This document shows positions 46,753 to 56,143 of a DNA stretch of 64,000 nt, piece after piece. Each line of letters begins with the position of its first letter. The stretch's first letter is position 1. The DNA lies in contig NZ_DAHXOI010000007.1 of NCBI RefSeq assembly GCF_027364955.1, positions 62,001 to 126,000 of the forward strand, written 5' to 3'. The notes under the pieces are model-generated. The model searched no databases and was not told the DNA's origin. It saw only the letters and a list, made by a program, of their open reading frames with translations. The DNA comes from Ferrimicrobium sp. Its GTDB lineage: Bacteria > Actinomycetota > Acidimicrobiia > Acidimicrobiales > Acidimicrobiaceae. The position numbers and the translations under genes were made by a program.

Positions 46753-48522
46753 ATGATGATGCAGAGGAAACAGGCCAAGGGCGGACCGGTCACGGCTTGC
46801 GGGCGGTTCTTTCTTGCCTCCTTGCTCGGCATCGGCCTCATCCTCCTTCCCCATGCACATCCTGCGATGGAATTGATCAACCAACGGGGAGCTTCTGGGA
46901 CGATGACGGTACAGTTCGACGTCGTACTCAAACCGCGGGATCAACGTCAGCTCTTCGCCGCTGCCTGGCTCCGCTCGCAGCAGCCACCAGGAAGCTACCT
47001 TACCCCTGCGCAATTTGGTCAGCGCTATGCTCCGACACCGGCCAAGCAAGACCTTGTCAGTGACTACTTCCAGGACTACGGCCTGGTGACGGGAGCTCCT
47101 TGGGCTGGTGGTTTGGTGATGCCCGTCGCGGGTACGGTAGCCGATGCATCAGCTGCCCTTGGGGTCGCCTTTGACCAAGTACATCTTTCGGGAGGTAGGA
47201 GTGTCGTTGTCGCCGACGCCTACCCCAAGCTGCCCGAAGCGATCGATGACCTTGTCGATGGGGTCACTGGCCTCTTTGCCAATGGTTACTTCCCGGTGAC
47301 CCCCAAGGGTGCGCGAGCGAACAGATCGCTCACCTGTTCTGGACTCAGTCAAAAGAACACGCCGAGCGGTGGCTTTTCGCCAGCGGTAGTTGCAAAGTAT
47401 TATCACCTGTCGCGGTCACGTCTTCCACACCCGGTCACCGTCGGGATCGCCGAGTTTGGGAGTGTGACACCCTCGTTGGATCAGAGTATCATTCGCTTTG
47501 CACGTTGCCTGAGGGAACCAGTGCATCTGGCGACCGTTGCAGTTGATGGTGGTTCAGACAACACCAGCTATGCGCACCTTGAGGAGGTGGCACTCGACGT
47601 CGAGACGCTGATCGCCTACGCTCCCGGGGCACATCTGCTGGTCTATACCGCGAGTGCTGGTGATGCTGATGCGTTGTATCTGCGCATGGTGAGTCAGGAT
47701 CGCGCCAGTATTCTTTTGACCACGTGGGGGTCCTGCGAGAGCGATACCCCTCCCCAACAGCTCACGATCGAAGAGCTGGCCTTTGCACAGGCCACACTGC
47801 AGGGACAGACGGTGGTGGCGGCTAGCGGTGATGATGGGTCATCGGATTGTCTCGCCACGAGGGGTGGAGATGGGCTCTCGGTCGACGATCCTGCCTCGCA
47901 GCCGATGGTGACTGCGGTCGGTGGCGAGCAGTTCACCACCCCACTAGGCCCCGCTGCTCGACCTTGGGTGTGGAATGATCAGACCTACGCTGGCGCGAGC
48001 GGTGGCGGAGTCTCGCATGTCTTTGTTGAACCCCCCTACCAGCGCGGTGTCTACGCTGGTGTAAGAGGAGTCCATCAACTCTGTCATCTCAGTGCGGGTT
48101 GTCGGCTTGTGCCCGATGTCGCGATGATAGCGGTTGGTGGAGAGATCGATGTACCGAGAGGCGGATGGACCTTGTTGGGGGGTACGAGCCTGGCGGCATC
48201 CGTCTTCGCAGCTGGCCTCGCCGAGGTCGAGGCCCATGCCTCCGCAAGACTCGGACTCATTAACCCTTGGCTCTATCGCCTCTCCAACCATGGTTGGGTT
48301 TTCACGCCGGTGCACAGGGGAGGTAACGATTTTCGTCATCTACACCCAGGTCGATTCCTGGCGGGTGGCCACTTCAGCCTGGCGACGGGGCTTGGAACAC
48401 CGAATTTTGCTCTGCTCACCCGCGCACTTGCCGACTGGAGGGATGGACGGAGTGGGGATGCAGCGGATTGGGTTCGCACGTCAGCGACACTGCATCTCCG
48501 TGAAGTCTCGGGCAGGTTCTAA
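46753..48522 (+). CDS. Sedolisin-family serine-carboxyl protease (S53) with prodomain
   Basis: A 589-residue secreted acid protease. A signal segment (about 18-38) is followed by a pro-kumamolisin-type activation domain (about 50-190) and the catalytic domain. The S53 catalytic residues are visible: E278 and D282 in LEEVALDVE, oxyanion D360 in ASGDDGSSDC, and nucleophile S479 in GGTSLAA. The C-terminal calcium-binding segment is around GLGTPNFALL. These enzymes work at low pH, fitting an acidophile. Three ATG codons stand in tandem at the start; any may be used. It is divergent from rmuC. Confidence 0.92.
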   Translation: MMMQRKQAKGGPVTACGRFFLASLLGIGLILLPHAHPAMELINQRGASGTMTVQFDVVLKPRDQRQLFAAAWLRSQQPPGSYLTPAQFGQRYAPTPAKQDLVSDYFQDYGLVTGAPWAGGLVMPVAGTVADASAALGVAFDQVHLSGGRSVVVADAYPKLPEAIDDLVDGVTGLFANGYFPVTPKGARANRSLTCSGLSQKNTPSGGFSPAVVAKYYHLSRSRLPHPVTVGIAEFGSVTPSLDQSIIRFARCLREPVHLATVAVDGGSDNTSYAHLEEVALDVETLIAYAPGAHLLVYTASAGDADALYLRMVSQDRASILLTTWGSCESDTPPQQLTIEELAFAQATLQGQTVVAASGDDGSSDCLATRGGDGLSVDDPASQPMVTAVGGEQFTTPLGPAARPWVWNDQTYAGASGGGVSHVFVEPPYQRGVYAGVRGVHQLCHLSAGCRLVPDVAMIAVGGEIDVPRGGWTLLGGTSLAASVFAAGLAEVEAHASARLGLINPWLYRLSNHGWVFTPVHRGGNDFRHLHPGRFLAGGHFSLATGLGTPNFALLTRALADWRDGRSGDAADWVRTSATLHLREVSGRF

Positions 48523-48546
48523 ACTGCGGTGGTGGACGCAGGACGA

Positions 48547-49260
48547 ATGACGAAGATCTATGGGGTGGGGCTCGGACCGGGTGACCCTGGATTGGTGACG
48601 CTCGCGGCGCTGCGGGCCATCACCAGTGCCCAACTCATTCTCGCTCCTTCGAGCCAGCCCCGAACGATAGGCCGTGCGGAAAGGATCGTCCGTGATCTGT
48701 TGCCCGACCGAGAGGTGGTCTCGGTGCCAATGCCGATGACGGGTGGCACCACCGGCATCACACAGCGGGAGGATGCCACGCGCACATTGATCCGCGATTT
48801 GCGCCCAAGGCTCATGAATACGACGGTTGCCTTTGTTACGCTTGGTGATCCACTAATCTACTCGACGTTCTCGCTCTTTGTGGCGTCGCTTCACCATGAG
48901 CAGGTGCCAATCGTAGTGGAAGTGATCCCGGGGATCCCCGCCTTTGGCCAGTTGGCGAGTCTGACGACGACCAACCTGGTTGACAACGACGAACGTCTCC
49001 ATTTGGTACCAGCGACTGGGGGACTCGATCATGTTGCACGCTTGCTTGAGGACCGGGAGTCTGTGCTTGTCCTCTACAAGCTGTCCGCCAACTTCGCGGC
49101 GATCCGGGCCATGATTATCCGAGCTGGCCGGCTGGAGGGAACCATGGTAGGGATGGAGTTAGGCACTGAGCGCGTACAGGTTCTCGCGCTTAGTGAAGCT
49201 CCAGAGGTCGTGGGGTACTTTGCAACCATTATCGTCCCCGTCCAAAGGAGGCAAGGATGA
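48547..49260 (+). CDS. cobI: Precorrin-2 C20-methyltransferase
   Basis: A 237-residue SAM-dependent methylase of the tetrapyrrole family. GVGLGPGDPGLVTLAALRAI at the start and TVAFVTLGDPLIYSTFSLFV with VIPGIPAFG are the CobI/CbiL signatures. It methylates C20 of precorrin-2 (or cobalt-precorrin-2) in corrin ring synthesis. The ATG at 48547 is preferred over a GTG at 48529. It is first in a run of four corrinoid genes and overlaps cobU by ATGA. Confidence 0.86.
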   Translation: MTKIYGVGLGPGDPGLVTLAALRAITSAQLILAPSSQPRTIGRAERIVRDLLPDREVVSVPMPMTGGTTGITQREDATRTLIRDLRPRLMNTTVAFVTLGDPLIYSTFSLFVASLHHEQVPIVVEVIPGIPAFGQLASLTTTNLVDNDERLHLVPATGGLDHVARLLEDRESVLVLYKLSANFAAIRAMIIRAGRLEGTMVGMELGTERVQVLALSEAPEVVGYFATIIVPVQRRQG

Positions 49261-49784
49261 GCCCAACGACTCTGGTGCTCGGGGGTACGCGTTCTGGCAA
49301 GTCAGCCTTTGCCGAGTCGCTCCTTGATGATAAGCCAGCGGTCCACTACATCGCCACCCTAGCGGCATCTTCGGACCCCGAGTTCAGCGAGCGTGTCGCG
49401 ATTCATCAACGGCGCCGAGGGCCCCGATTCTCTGTGCTTGAGCTCGAGGAGCCTCGTGATCTGGTGCGTCTGCTGGCCTTTGATGATCATCCAGTGCTGC
49501 TCGATTCCATTGGAACTTGGTTATCACGCCTGGACGTCTGTGATGCACAAGGACTCGCAACATTGACGCAACAACTTGTTGCCACTCTGCGGGTGCGACG
49601 TATGCCGCTGGTGATCGTCTCCGAGGAGGTAGGGTTGGCCGTCCATCCCATGACCGCAGCTGGCCGCTGCTTTGTCGATGCGTTAGGAACCCTGAATCAG
49701 GCACTCGCTCGCGAGGCGGCGCATGTCTTCCTGGTGGTGGCCGGGATTCCTCTCGCGCTCGATGGGTATCGTGGGCATGAGTAA
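49257..49784 (+). CDS. cobU: Adenosylcobinamide kinase/guanylyltransferase
   Basis: A 175-residue bifunctional enzyme (CobU/CobP) that phosphorylates adenosylcobinamide and adds GMP. P-loop GGTRSGKS lies near the N-terminus. VSEEVGLAVHPMTAAGR and DALGTLNQALA match the family, as does the C-terminal VVAGIPL. It overlaps cobI by 4 bases and is followed by cobS. Confidence 0.93.
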   Translation: MSPTTLVLGGTRSGKSAFAESLLDDKPAVHYIATLAASSDPEFSERVAIHQRRRGPRFSVLELEEPRDLVRLLAFDDHPVLLDSIGTWLSRLDVCDAQGLATLTQQLVATLRVRRMPLVIVSEEVGLAVHPMTAAGRCFVDALGTLNQALAREAAHVFLVVAGIPLALDGYRGHE

Positions 49785-49805
49785 TTCCCTCGCTGTAGGT
49801 CGATT

Positions 49806-50546
49806 GTGATGGGTCGTGTGTCCCAAGGAACACGGGGGGCTATCGCCTTCATGACCCTGTTGCCTCTCGGAGGTTCGCTCAACGCGGTCAGCCTCGTGGT
49901 GATTCCGCTGACGGGGTTGATCGTCGGTAGTGTGGCCTTTGTGGGGTTCTGGCTCGGTGACCGATCGGGCTCAGCGTTGGTTGGTGCAGTGGTGGCACTC
50001 ATCGTCGATGCGGCGCTGACGAGGGGGTTGCACTACGATGCGGTAGCCGACACCGCTGATGGCCTCGCCGGTTTTGTAACGAGGGAACGCCGCCTCGCCA
50101 TTATGGATGAGCCGACGGTAGGTGCTTTTGCCGTGGTAGCGCTCGTGGTGGTGGTGTTGGTGCGGGTCGCCGCCTGGTCATCGATCACCTTTCCAGCCTT
50201 TGTGATCGGATTCTTTGTGCTCAGCCGCGCGTTGATGGCGCTCGCCATGATGTGGTTCCCGCTCGCTAAGGAGAGTTCTATGGCGCAGGTCTTCGCGAGC
50301 CAACGGCGGCGTTGGATCATCTGGGCGCTCATCGCTGAGGCGCTCATCGCTATCGTTGTCACAGCACTACTCGCCACGTCGCTGGTGGCGATTGCGATCG
50401 TGTTCGGCGCGGGGTGCGGGTTCGGTGTTCTTGCCCTTGCTGTTCGACGCCTTGGAGGAATCACCGGTGATGTGGTCGGTGCAGTGGGTCTGGTCGCCGA
50501 ATCGGGCATGCTTCTCGCGACAGCGGTGATGCGGGTGCATGGCTAG
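49806..50546 (+). CDS. cobS: Adenosylcobinamide-GDP ribazoletransferase
   Basis: A 246-residue integral membrane enzyme joining adenosylcobinamide-GDP with alpha-ribazole to give adenosylcobalamin (phosphate). The metal-binding signature reads RGLHYDAVADTADGLAG, and GGITGDVVGA marks the C-terminal part. Six to seven hydrophobic helices. Start at GTG followed directly by ATG. It overlaps the next gene by 8 bases. Confidence 0.93.
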   Translation: MMGRVSQGTRGAIAFMTLLPLGGSLNAVSLVVIPLTGLIVGSVAFVGFWLGDRSGSALVGAVVALIVDAALTRGLHYDAVADTADGLAGFVTRERRLAIMDEPTVGAFAVVALVVVVLVRVAAWSSITFPAFVIGFFVLSRALMALAMMWFPLAKESSMAQVFASQRRRWIIWALIAEALIAIVVTALLATSLVAIAIVFGAGCGFGVLALAVRRLGGITGDVVGAVGLVAESGMLLATAVMRVHG

Positions 50547-51459
50547 ATCCCACTATCGGCGACCCTCGGCGCTGGTCGTTCTCGGCGCGATGGTGCTCGA
50601 CGAGCTCCTCGGTGACCCCACAAATCGGTGGCACCCCGTCCGCTGGTTTGGGATTGGTGTCGATAGGCTCGAGGGACGCGTCTATGCGGACTCAAGGGCT
50701 AGCGGAGTGGTGCTGTGGAGCTTGGCGCTTGTCCCTTCAGTGGTGTTGCCTCCACTGCTTCGGCCGGGAGGACGCATTGTCGAGACGCTTGGGCTATGGC
50801 TGACCTTCGGGGGACGATCGTTGGTCCGCGAGGCTGAAGTGCTTGCGGCGTTGCTCGAGGCGGGAGATCTGCCCGGTGCGCGCATACGACTAGGAAATCT
50901 TGTCGGCCGCGACACCGCTGAGCTTGACCCAGAGGAGATCGTTCGAGCCGCGATCGAGTCGCTCGCTGAGAACACCACGGACGCAGTCCTTGGTCCACTG
51001 TGGTGGTATGCGGTTGGCGGATTAAGCGGTGCCCTCGCTTTTCGCAGTAGCAACACGCTCGATGCGATGGTGGGTCATCAGAACCGTCGGTACCAGAACT
51101 TTGGCTACTTCTCGGCAAAAGTTGATGACCTAGCCGTGATGCCCGCCGCGATCCTTGGCGTCATCGTTAGCTGGCTCGGGGCCCGTTCCGAACAACGTCG
51201 GCGCATCGGCCACCTGATCGCGCTGGCCCCCCAACACCCCTCGCTGAACGCGGGGCTGATTGAGGCGGCCTTCGCCGGCGCACTCGGTGTCAATCTCGGA
51301 GGCATGAATCACTATCGAGGCCAAGCGGTCAGTACCCCTCGATTGGGTGGGGGATCCCCTCCTGATGTTCGGGCGCTCCATACGGCGAGTCGGCTCGCTC
51401 GCCAGGTCTTCTGGAGGAGTGCACTCGTCACCGCTCTTGCCATCATCGCTGGTTCTTGA
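50539..51459 (+). CDS. cbiB: Adenosylcobinamide-phosphate synthase (CobD/CbiB)
   Basis: A 306-residue membrane enzyme that attaches aminopropanol (phosphate) to adenosylcobyric acid. Signatures are LDELLGDPTNRWHPVRWFG at the N-terminus, ESLAENTTDAVLGPLWWYAV and SSNTLDAMVGHQNRRYQNFG. It is last in the corrinoid run; the absence of the remaining ring genes means they lie elsewhere or the organism salvages precursors. cobI nevertheless indicates de novo capacity. Confidence 0.92.
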   Translation: MARSHYRRPSALVVLGAMVLDELLGDPTNRWHPVRWFGIGVDRLEGRVYADSRASGVVLWSLALVPSVVLPPLLRPGGRIVETLGLWLTFGGRSLVREAEVLAALLEAGDLPGARIRLGNLVGRDTAELDPEEIVRAAIESLAENTTDAVLGPLWWYAVGGLSGALAFRSSNTLDAMVGHQNRRYQNFGYFSAKVDDLAVMPAAILGVIVSWLGARSEQRRRIGHLIALAPQHPSLNAGLIEAAFAGALGVNLGGMNHYRGQAVSTPRLGGGSPPDVRALHTASRLARQVFWRSALVTALAIIAGS

Positions 51460-51466
51460 TAGCGTC

Positions 51467-51500
51467 CTGCTTCTTGTAGATCACTGCTTCTTGTAGATCA
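51467..51500. repeat. Two-copy 17-bp tandem duplication
   Basis: CTGCTTCTTGTAGATCA occurs at 51467-51483 and 51484-51500, followed by the first 6 bases of a third copy. It lies 8 bp after the cbiB stop. Confidence 0.9.
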
Positions 51501-51622
51501 CTGCTTGCACCATGCTTGGTTGACCTCTTGCGCCCTGGGGTTCGCTCACTGAGGTCACCGCGTTAAGCGATTAATTACTCCTCCTTGCAATCCAGATATT
51601 GTGATGGTCTCGAAGTTCTAGC

Positions 51623-52009
51623 ATGAGACAACTTCGAGTAATGATCTTCGGTGCAATCGTCCTACTTTTGGGAGGGTTAGTCCTTGCGGCTTGTGGGTCG
51701 AGTGGTTCGAGTGTTGGTGCATCGAATCTGCATCCTGGTCCATCTGCATCGGGGAAGTCGGCCACCATTGTGATCAGTAATTTCCAATTTATCCCCGATG
51801 AAGTGGTCGTCCACCAAGGTGAGGAGATCATCATCCACAATGAGGATTCAGTGGGACACACTTTTACTGCCGACAATCGTAGCTTCAATACTGGGGTGAT
51901 CCCACCGGGGCATACCGTGCATTTCATTATCCATAACAAGCCAGGTACGTATCCATTTCTATGTCTGATTCATCAGTTTATGACCGGAACTCTTGTTGTT
52001 GTGAAGTAG
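51623..52009 (+). CDS. Exported cupredoxin lipoprotein
   Basis: A 128-residue lipoprotein. The signal peptide ends in the lipobox LAAC with C24. A single cupredoxin domain follows, with all type 1 copper ligands: H79 in SVGHTF, C114 and H117 in FLCLIHQF, and M120. It should be a small blue-copper electron carrier tethered to the outer face of the membrane. It lies 71 bp upstream of two ferritin-like genes in the same direction. In an iron oxidiser it could carry electrons from ferrous iron, but this is inference; it is not recognisably rusticyanin or sulfocyanin. Confidence 0.85.
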   Translation: MRQLRVMIFGAIVLLLGGLVLAACGSSGSSVGASNLHPGPSASGKSATIVISNFQFIPDEVVVHQGEEIIIHNEDSVGHTFTADNRSFNTGVIPPGHTVHFIIHNKPGTYPFLCLIHQFMTGTLVVVK

Positions 52010-52080
52010 GGAGGTGCCTTAGATACGCAGCAATTTTAGCTCCATTCGTTCTATATATCGTCTTATAAAAGGAGAAAATA

Positions 52081-52941
52081 GTGACCAAAGAAGCCTTTGA
52101 TCCACGTCCATTGAATGAACTTATCGAACAATCATCAGATCTGCAGTCGGATACCATGGCACAGGCTCACCAGGGTCTCGCAGAGACCGTGGAGCTCGGA
52201 CAGGAGCTGCGCAGCCGCGGGGAGCTCGATCCCTATGAGGCCGAGGCTGTTGCCGCGGAACGTCGCAGTATGTTGCGTACGGGACTCTTTGGTGCCGGGG
52301 CTCTTGCGGCGGCAGGCTTTGGTGCAGCGCTCTTTAGCCTTGAATCGACACCAGCTTTTGCCTCGACTCCGACTGATGTGCAGATTCTGCAGAGCAACGC
52401 CTCGATTGAGGTGTTGGCCGTCAATACCTACAAGACCGCACTCACCCTCCCCTACATCGGTGGAAGTAGTGCCAACGGCGTGATCAAGGCCTTTGCCGAG
52501 ACCACCATGGCCCAGCACATGCAGCATCTGAGTGCCTTCAACGCAGCCGTCAAGTCGCTTGGTGGAACACCACAAAACAGCGCGGATCCCGCGCTCGTGC
52601 CTGTTGTAAAAGCGGCGGTCGCCAAAATCACCGGTCCAGAGGGCGTAGTCGCCTTAGCACTGGAGCTTGAGCAAGCCGCGGCAGAGACCTACGTGAAGGC
52701 GACAGGGGTGATCACGTCGTCGAGTGCGCGCACTTTGACGGCATCGGTGATGGGTGTTGAAGCACAGCACGCCTCGATCCTGCTTGCCGTGCAGGCGTTG
52801 CTAAAGGGGAATGCTCCACAGCTGATTGCGTTGCCACCCAACGCGGCTGCACTACCCGCTGCTGCGGGCTCCATTGGCTTCCCCGACGCCTTCTTCCCAA
52901 CCGTTAACGCTCGTCCTCTCATGGAAGGAGCAGTGAAGTGA
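52081..52941 (+). CDS. Exported ferritin-like domain protein 1
   Basis: A 286-residue protein. About 60 charged residues precede an ERRSMLRTG motif and a hydrophobic segment (66-95), possibly a Tat-type signal, ending near FAS. The rest is a four-helix ferritin-like domain with metal-ligand candidates E110, E140 plus H145, E197 (with E195/E202), and E227 with H230. Start GTG with AAAGGAG upstream. It is a tandem paralogue of the next gene; the pair follows the cupredoxin gene. Possible roles are iron oxidation, iron storage or oxidative-stress protection outside the cytoplasm; no proof from sequence. Confidence 0.8.
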   Translation: MTKEAFDPRPLNELIEQSSDLQSDTMAQAHQGLAETVELGQELRSRGELDPYEAEAVAAERRSMLRTGLFGAGALAAAGFGAALFSLESTPAFASTPTDVQILQSNASIEVLAVNTYKTALTLPYIGGSSANGVIKAFAETTMAQHMQHLSAFNAAVKSLGGTPQNSADPALVPVVKAAVAKITGPEGVVALALELEQAAAETYVKATGVITSSSARTLTASVMGVEAQHASILLAVQALLKGNAPQLIALPPNAAALPAAAGSIGFPDAFFPTVNARPLMEGAVK

Positions 52942-52985
52942 TACACCGCAATCGAGAGAATCAAAGGAACAGAAAAGGAGCCACC

Positions 52986-53774
52986 ATGGAGATCAGTGAG
53001 GCTGAACTCAATGCAAAGATCGTTGAACTTGATGAGATTCACCACGACGTGAGCCTGCCAGCGCTCCAGGAGGGTGCTAAAGATTGGGCCGAGGAAGTCG
53101 CCCAAGAGCGATCACAGGTCGAGGCTCGTTCTCGTCTCAATCGACGTACCTTCCTCCTCGGAGTGGGTGCTACCGTCGGCGCAGGCGCGCTGCTTGCGGC
53201 CTGTGGTTCGAGTTCCTCGGCGACGAAGGCCTCCTCCTCTTCGAGCGCTCCTGAGCTATCTGCCTCCACGCTGACCGATCTTCATGTGGCTGCCTTAGCG
53301 GCGAGCCTCGAGAACCTTGGGGTCTATGCCTATACGGCAGGTATCAACGCCGCCAAGGCGGGCAAGCTGGGTTCTGTGCCTCCTGCGGTGGTTGTCTTCG
53401 CTGAGACAGCGCGCGCTCAGCACAAGGAACATGGAGCTGCATGGAATGCGATCTTGCGTTCCGCCGGCAAGTCGGCGGTGACGGCAACGGATCCGGTGCT
53501 CACTCCAGTGGTTAATAAAGACTTTGCCTCGGTAACAAATACCGTTGATCTCGCAAAGCTGGCGCTAGAGATTGAGAATATCGCTGGGGAGACCTATCTC
53601 TCGGCGATCGGAGTCCTCGCCCAACCCATCGCGATTCGGACCGCAGCGAGCATCGAGCCGGTTGAGATGCAACACTCAGCAATTCTCAACTTTATTTTGG
53701 GCACCTATCCGGTGCCGAACGCCTTCGAACCCACCACGTTGGCGCGACCGACCTCGGACTACACCAAGCTCTGA
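52986..53774 (+). CDS. Exported ferritin-like domain lipoprotein 2
   Basis: A 262-residue paralogue of the preceding protein. Fifty polar residues precede the twin-arginine motif LNRRTFLLGVGA and a lipobox (LAAC, C73), so it is predicted to be a Tat-exported lipoprotein. The ferritin-like helices carry E109, E140 with H146, E195/E197, E202, E227 and H230 in the same spacing as its neighbour. ATG at 52986 has AAAGGAG upstream and is preferred over an earlier frame start at 52938. Folded export by Tat fits a metal-loaded protein. A hairpin follows the gene. Confidence 0.82.
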   Translation: MEISEAELNAKIVELDEIHHDVSLPALQEGAKDWAEEVAQERSQVEARSRLNRRTFLLGVGATVGAGALLAACGSSSSATKASSSSSAPELSASTLTDLHVAALAASLENLGVYAYTAGINAAKAGKLGSVPPAVVVFAETARAQHKEHGAAWNAILRSAGKSAVTATDPVLTPVVNKDFASVTNTVDLAKLALEIENIAGETYLSAIGVLAQPIAIRTAASIEPVEMQHSAILNFILGTYPVPNAFEPTTLARPTSDYTKL

Positions 53775-53803
53775 TCGAAGGCACGCGCTGACCGTAAAGA
53801 TGG

Positions 53804-53848
53804 CCGATGAGGGGCTTTGCTCGCTTGCGAGTTGAGCCCCTCATTCGG
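53804..53848. terminator. Terminator-like hairpin after the ferritin-like genes
   Basis: CCGATGAGGGGCT (53804-53816) pairs with AGCCCCTCATTCGG (53835-53848) with one bulge around an 18-base loop. No T-run follows. It closes the cupredoxin-ferritin-like operon. Confidence 0.7.
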
Positions 53849-53868
53849 GTGCGCGCTAGGGTTGGTCT

Positions 53869-55989
53869 ATGCACTCGTTAGCACCACTAAAACTCTCCGA
53901 CCTCGCACTACGACCGATCCCCGGTATGACGTTGCCGAGTCAGGTCGCCTTTACCCCTCGTGGGACCGACCTGTATTACCTTGCGCCGCACGCCGGTGAT
54001 CGTCTCGGCCTCTTTCGTTTTGACATCACCAACAAGAAGGAACACCTCGTCGTCTCCGCCCCGGGTGAGGGGGATGCTCGCGAGGCTGAGACGCTCGAAG
54101 AGGAGCTGCGTAAGCAACGATTGCGACAGACCCTTGGTGGCGTCGGTGGCTTTCAGATTCTTGATGATGCACGTGCGCTGGTCAATATCGGTGGTACGTT
54201 CCAACTGGTTGGGTTGCCCGATGGTGCCACGATCAACGGATACGACCTCACCGGTCTCCAACACCTCCAACGATGTGGTGACGACTGTTTCGTTGCTACG
54301 ACGGGGACGGAACTCGTCGTAGTTTTTGGGGATGGACGACGAGAGCAGCTCGTGGCGGCGGCGGGTGATGGCATGTCGGTTGGCTTGGCCGAGTACGTGG
54401 CGCAGGAGGAGCTCGGTCGGATGAGCGGGCTCTGGCTCGATAAGTCGGGGCACCTGTTGGTCTACACGGAGATCGATGAGTCCAAGGTGGCGGAGCACCT
54501 GATCGTGCGGACCGATGTCCACCCGAATATGGTGGAACGCTTCCGTTATCCGATGGTAGGAGCGACAAATGCCTCTGTCGTAGTCTGTCTCTTCGATCTC
54601 GAGACGCGCAACAGAACAGTGATAAAGCGTTTTGATGACGAGAGCTATCTCGCCAATGTTGTGTGGCTCGATCAGGACCGAGTGGTGATCTCGTCTCTCA
54701 ATCGGGCCCAAGACTGCCTGACCCGTTGGGTCTACCGGCCAAGCGATCGATCGCTCGTCGAGCTCGACGTCGAGCAAGGTGACCCGTGGGTCAATCTCCC
54801 AGAACGCGAGTTCGCGGTTGACGGTGATCTTGTGACGACGTCGGAGGCCCAGGATCATCAACGCCATCTCATTCGCCTGCATCCAGATGGTACTCGCACA
54901 CAGATCGGAGCGCTGGTCATTCGCGAACTCCTCGGTGTCGAGGGCACGACGGCACTGGTGGTCGCCACCGGAGACGAGCCAACACAAGAGTGGCTCTATC
55001 GAGTCGACCTCGTGACGCATCATTGCGAGCGAGTAGCCGTTGGGTACGGGGCCGCGACAGGGGTCTTGGCGCCAGATGGTCGCAGCACCTATGTGAATGC
55101 TTCATCTCGAGATCGTTCTCCGGTCGCGATGCTTGACACCCTTGGCGAGCCGGTACCAATTCGGGCGACATCGGTACCTTTTGAGCTGTTCGAACCAGAG
55201 ATGATCGAACTTACGTCGGCGACCGGTGAGACGTTGTATGGAGCGGTGTACCTTCCTCCCCCTGAGCGGCGTGAGGGTGCACCGCTGATCGTGTCCGTGT
55301 ACGGTGGACCCCACGCACAGCTGGTGGTGGATCACTTTGGCCTGACCATGGATCTTCAGGCACAGTACCTTGCGCAACAGGGTGCGGTAGTCGTCAAACT
55401 CGACAATCGTGGAAGCTATGGCCGGGGCCTGGACTTTGAGGCCTATCTGCGCGGCCGCTTTGGCCAGATCGAATTGGAGGATCAACTGCGGGGTGTGGAG
55501 TACTGCCAGCGCCGTTACCGGCTTGACCCTGAGCGGGTAGGGATCTATGGCTGGAGCTATGGTGGTTATATGACCTTGCTCGCGCTGACGCGAGCGCCAG
55601 AGGTCTTTAGCGTCGGTGTCGCGGGTGCACCGGTGGTGGATTTTCGCTGGTATGACACCGCCTACACGGAGCGCTATCTTGGGGACCCAATCGGAAATGA
55701 GGAGGGTTATGAGCGCTCCTCGGTGCTGGATCAATTGGAGGGACTCCGTGGAAGACTCATGATCATTCACGGCATGATGGACGAGAATGTCCATTTTGGT
55801 CACACCTCCTCACTGCTTGGGCGTGCTAACGAGCTTTCGAAGGATATCGAACTCGTGGTGTTGCCGGCGAGCCGGCACGCTCCGGCCGACGCGGCAAGTC
55901 TTGGCCGGGTGGCCAAGAGTCGTACGAGGTTTCTGCTCTCGAACCTTGGCCTCGCTGGGGGCTTGGGTGAAGAATCGAGTACCTCCTAG
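53869..55989 (+). CDS. Prolyl oligopeptidase-family serine peptidase (S9)
   Basis: A 706-residue cytoplasmic peptidase. The N-terminal two thirds form a beta-propeller; the C-terminal alpha/beta-hydrolase domain has nucleophile S563 in GWSYGGYM, D638 in MMDENVHFG and H670 in SRHAP. YGGPHAQLV and NRGSYGRG precede the nucleophile as in dipeptidyl-peptidase IV-like and acylaminoacyl-peptidase enzymes. No signal peptide. Likely cleaves short peptides, perhaps after a penultimate proline. It stands alone. Confidence 0.9.
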   Translation: MHSLAPLKLSDLALRPIPGMTLPSQVAFTPRGTDLYYLAPHAGDRLGLFRFDITNKKEHLVVSAPGEGDAREAETLEEELRKQRLRQTLGGVGGFQILDDARALVNIGGTFQLVGLPDGATINGYDLTGLQHLQRCGDDCFVATTGTELVVVFGDGRREQLVAAAGDGMSVGLAEYVAQEELGRMSGLWLDKSGHLLVYTEIDESKVAEHLIVRTDVHPNMVERFRYPMVGATNASVVVCLFDLETRNRTVIKRFDDESYLANVVWLDQDRVVISSLNRAQDCLTRWVYRPSDRSLVELDVEQGDPWVNLPEREFAVDGDLVTTSEAQDHQRHLIRLHPDGTRTQIGALVIRELLGVEGTTALVVATGDEPTQEWLYRVDLVTHHCERVAVGYGAATGVLAPDGRSTYVNASSRDRSPVAMLDTLGEPVPIRATSVPFELFEPEMIELTSATGETLYGAVYLPPPERREGAPLIVSVYGGPHAQLVVDHFGLTMDLQAQYLAQQGAVVVKLDNRGSYGRGLDFEAYLRGRFGQIELEDQLRGVEYCQRRYRLDPERVGIYGWSYGGYMTLLALTRAPEVFSVGVAGAPVVDFRWYDTAYTERYLGDPIGNEEGYERSSVLDQLEGLRGRLMIIHGMMDENVHFGHTSSLLGRANELSKDIELVVLPASRHAPADAASLGRVAKSRTRFLLSNLGLAGGLGEESSTS

Positions 55990-56143
55990 CGGGACCAAGA
56001 ACTGAGAGGTTCGTGAGAGTTCTACCCGAAGGCCCCTTGGCGTTGCGTGGCCGCGGGTAGGTTGTGGTCGTGATGGATCAACACGCATGCACCGGCACAC
56101 GGGTTCCCGGTGGACTAGGTCAACTCATCTCGAGGGGAATGGG

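Noticed and set aside
45370-47049. RmuC extended N-terminally to 559 residues
   Set aside because: The extension overlaps the divergent protease start and lacks family similarity; a perfect AAGGAGG site marks the internal ATG at 46671.
53908-55023. 371-codon frame antisense to the S9 peptidase gene
   Set aside because: Shadow frame of a strongly supported gene on the other strand.
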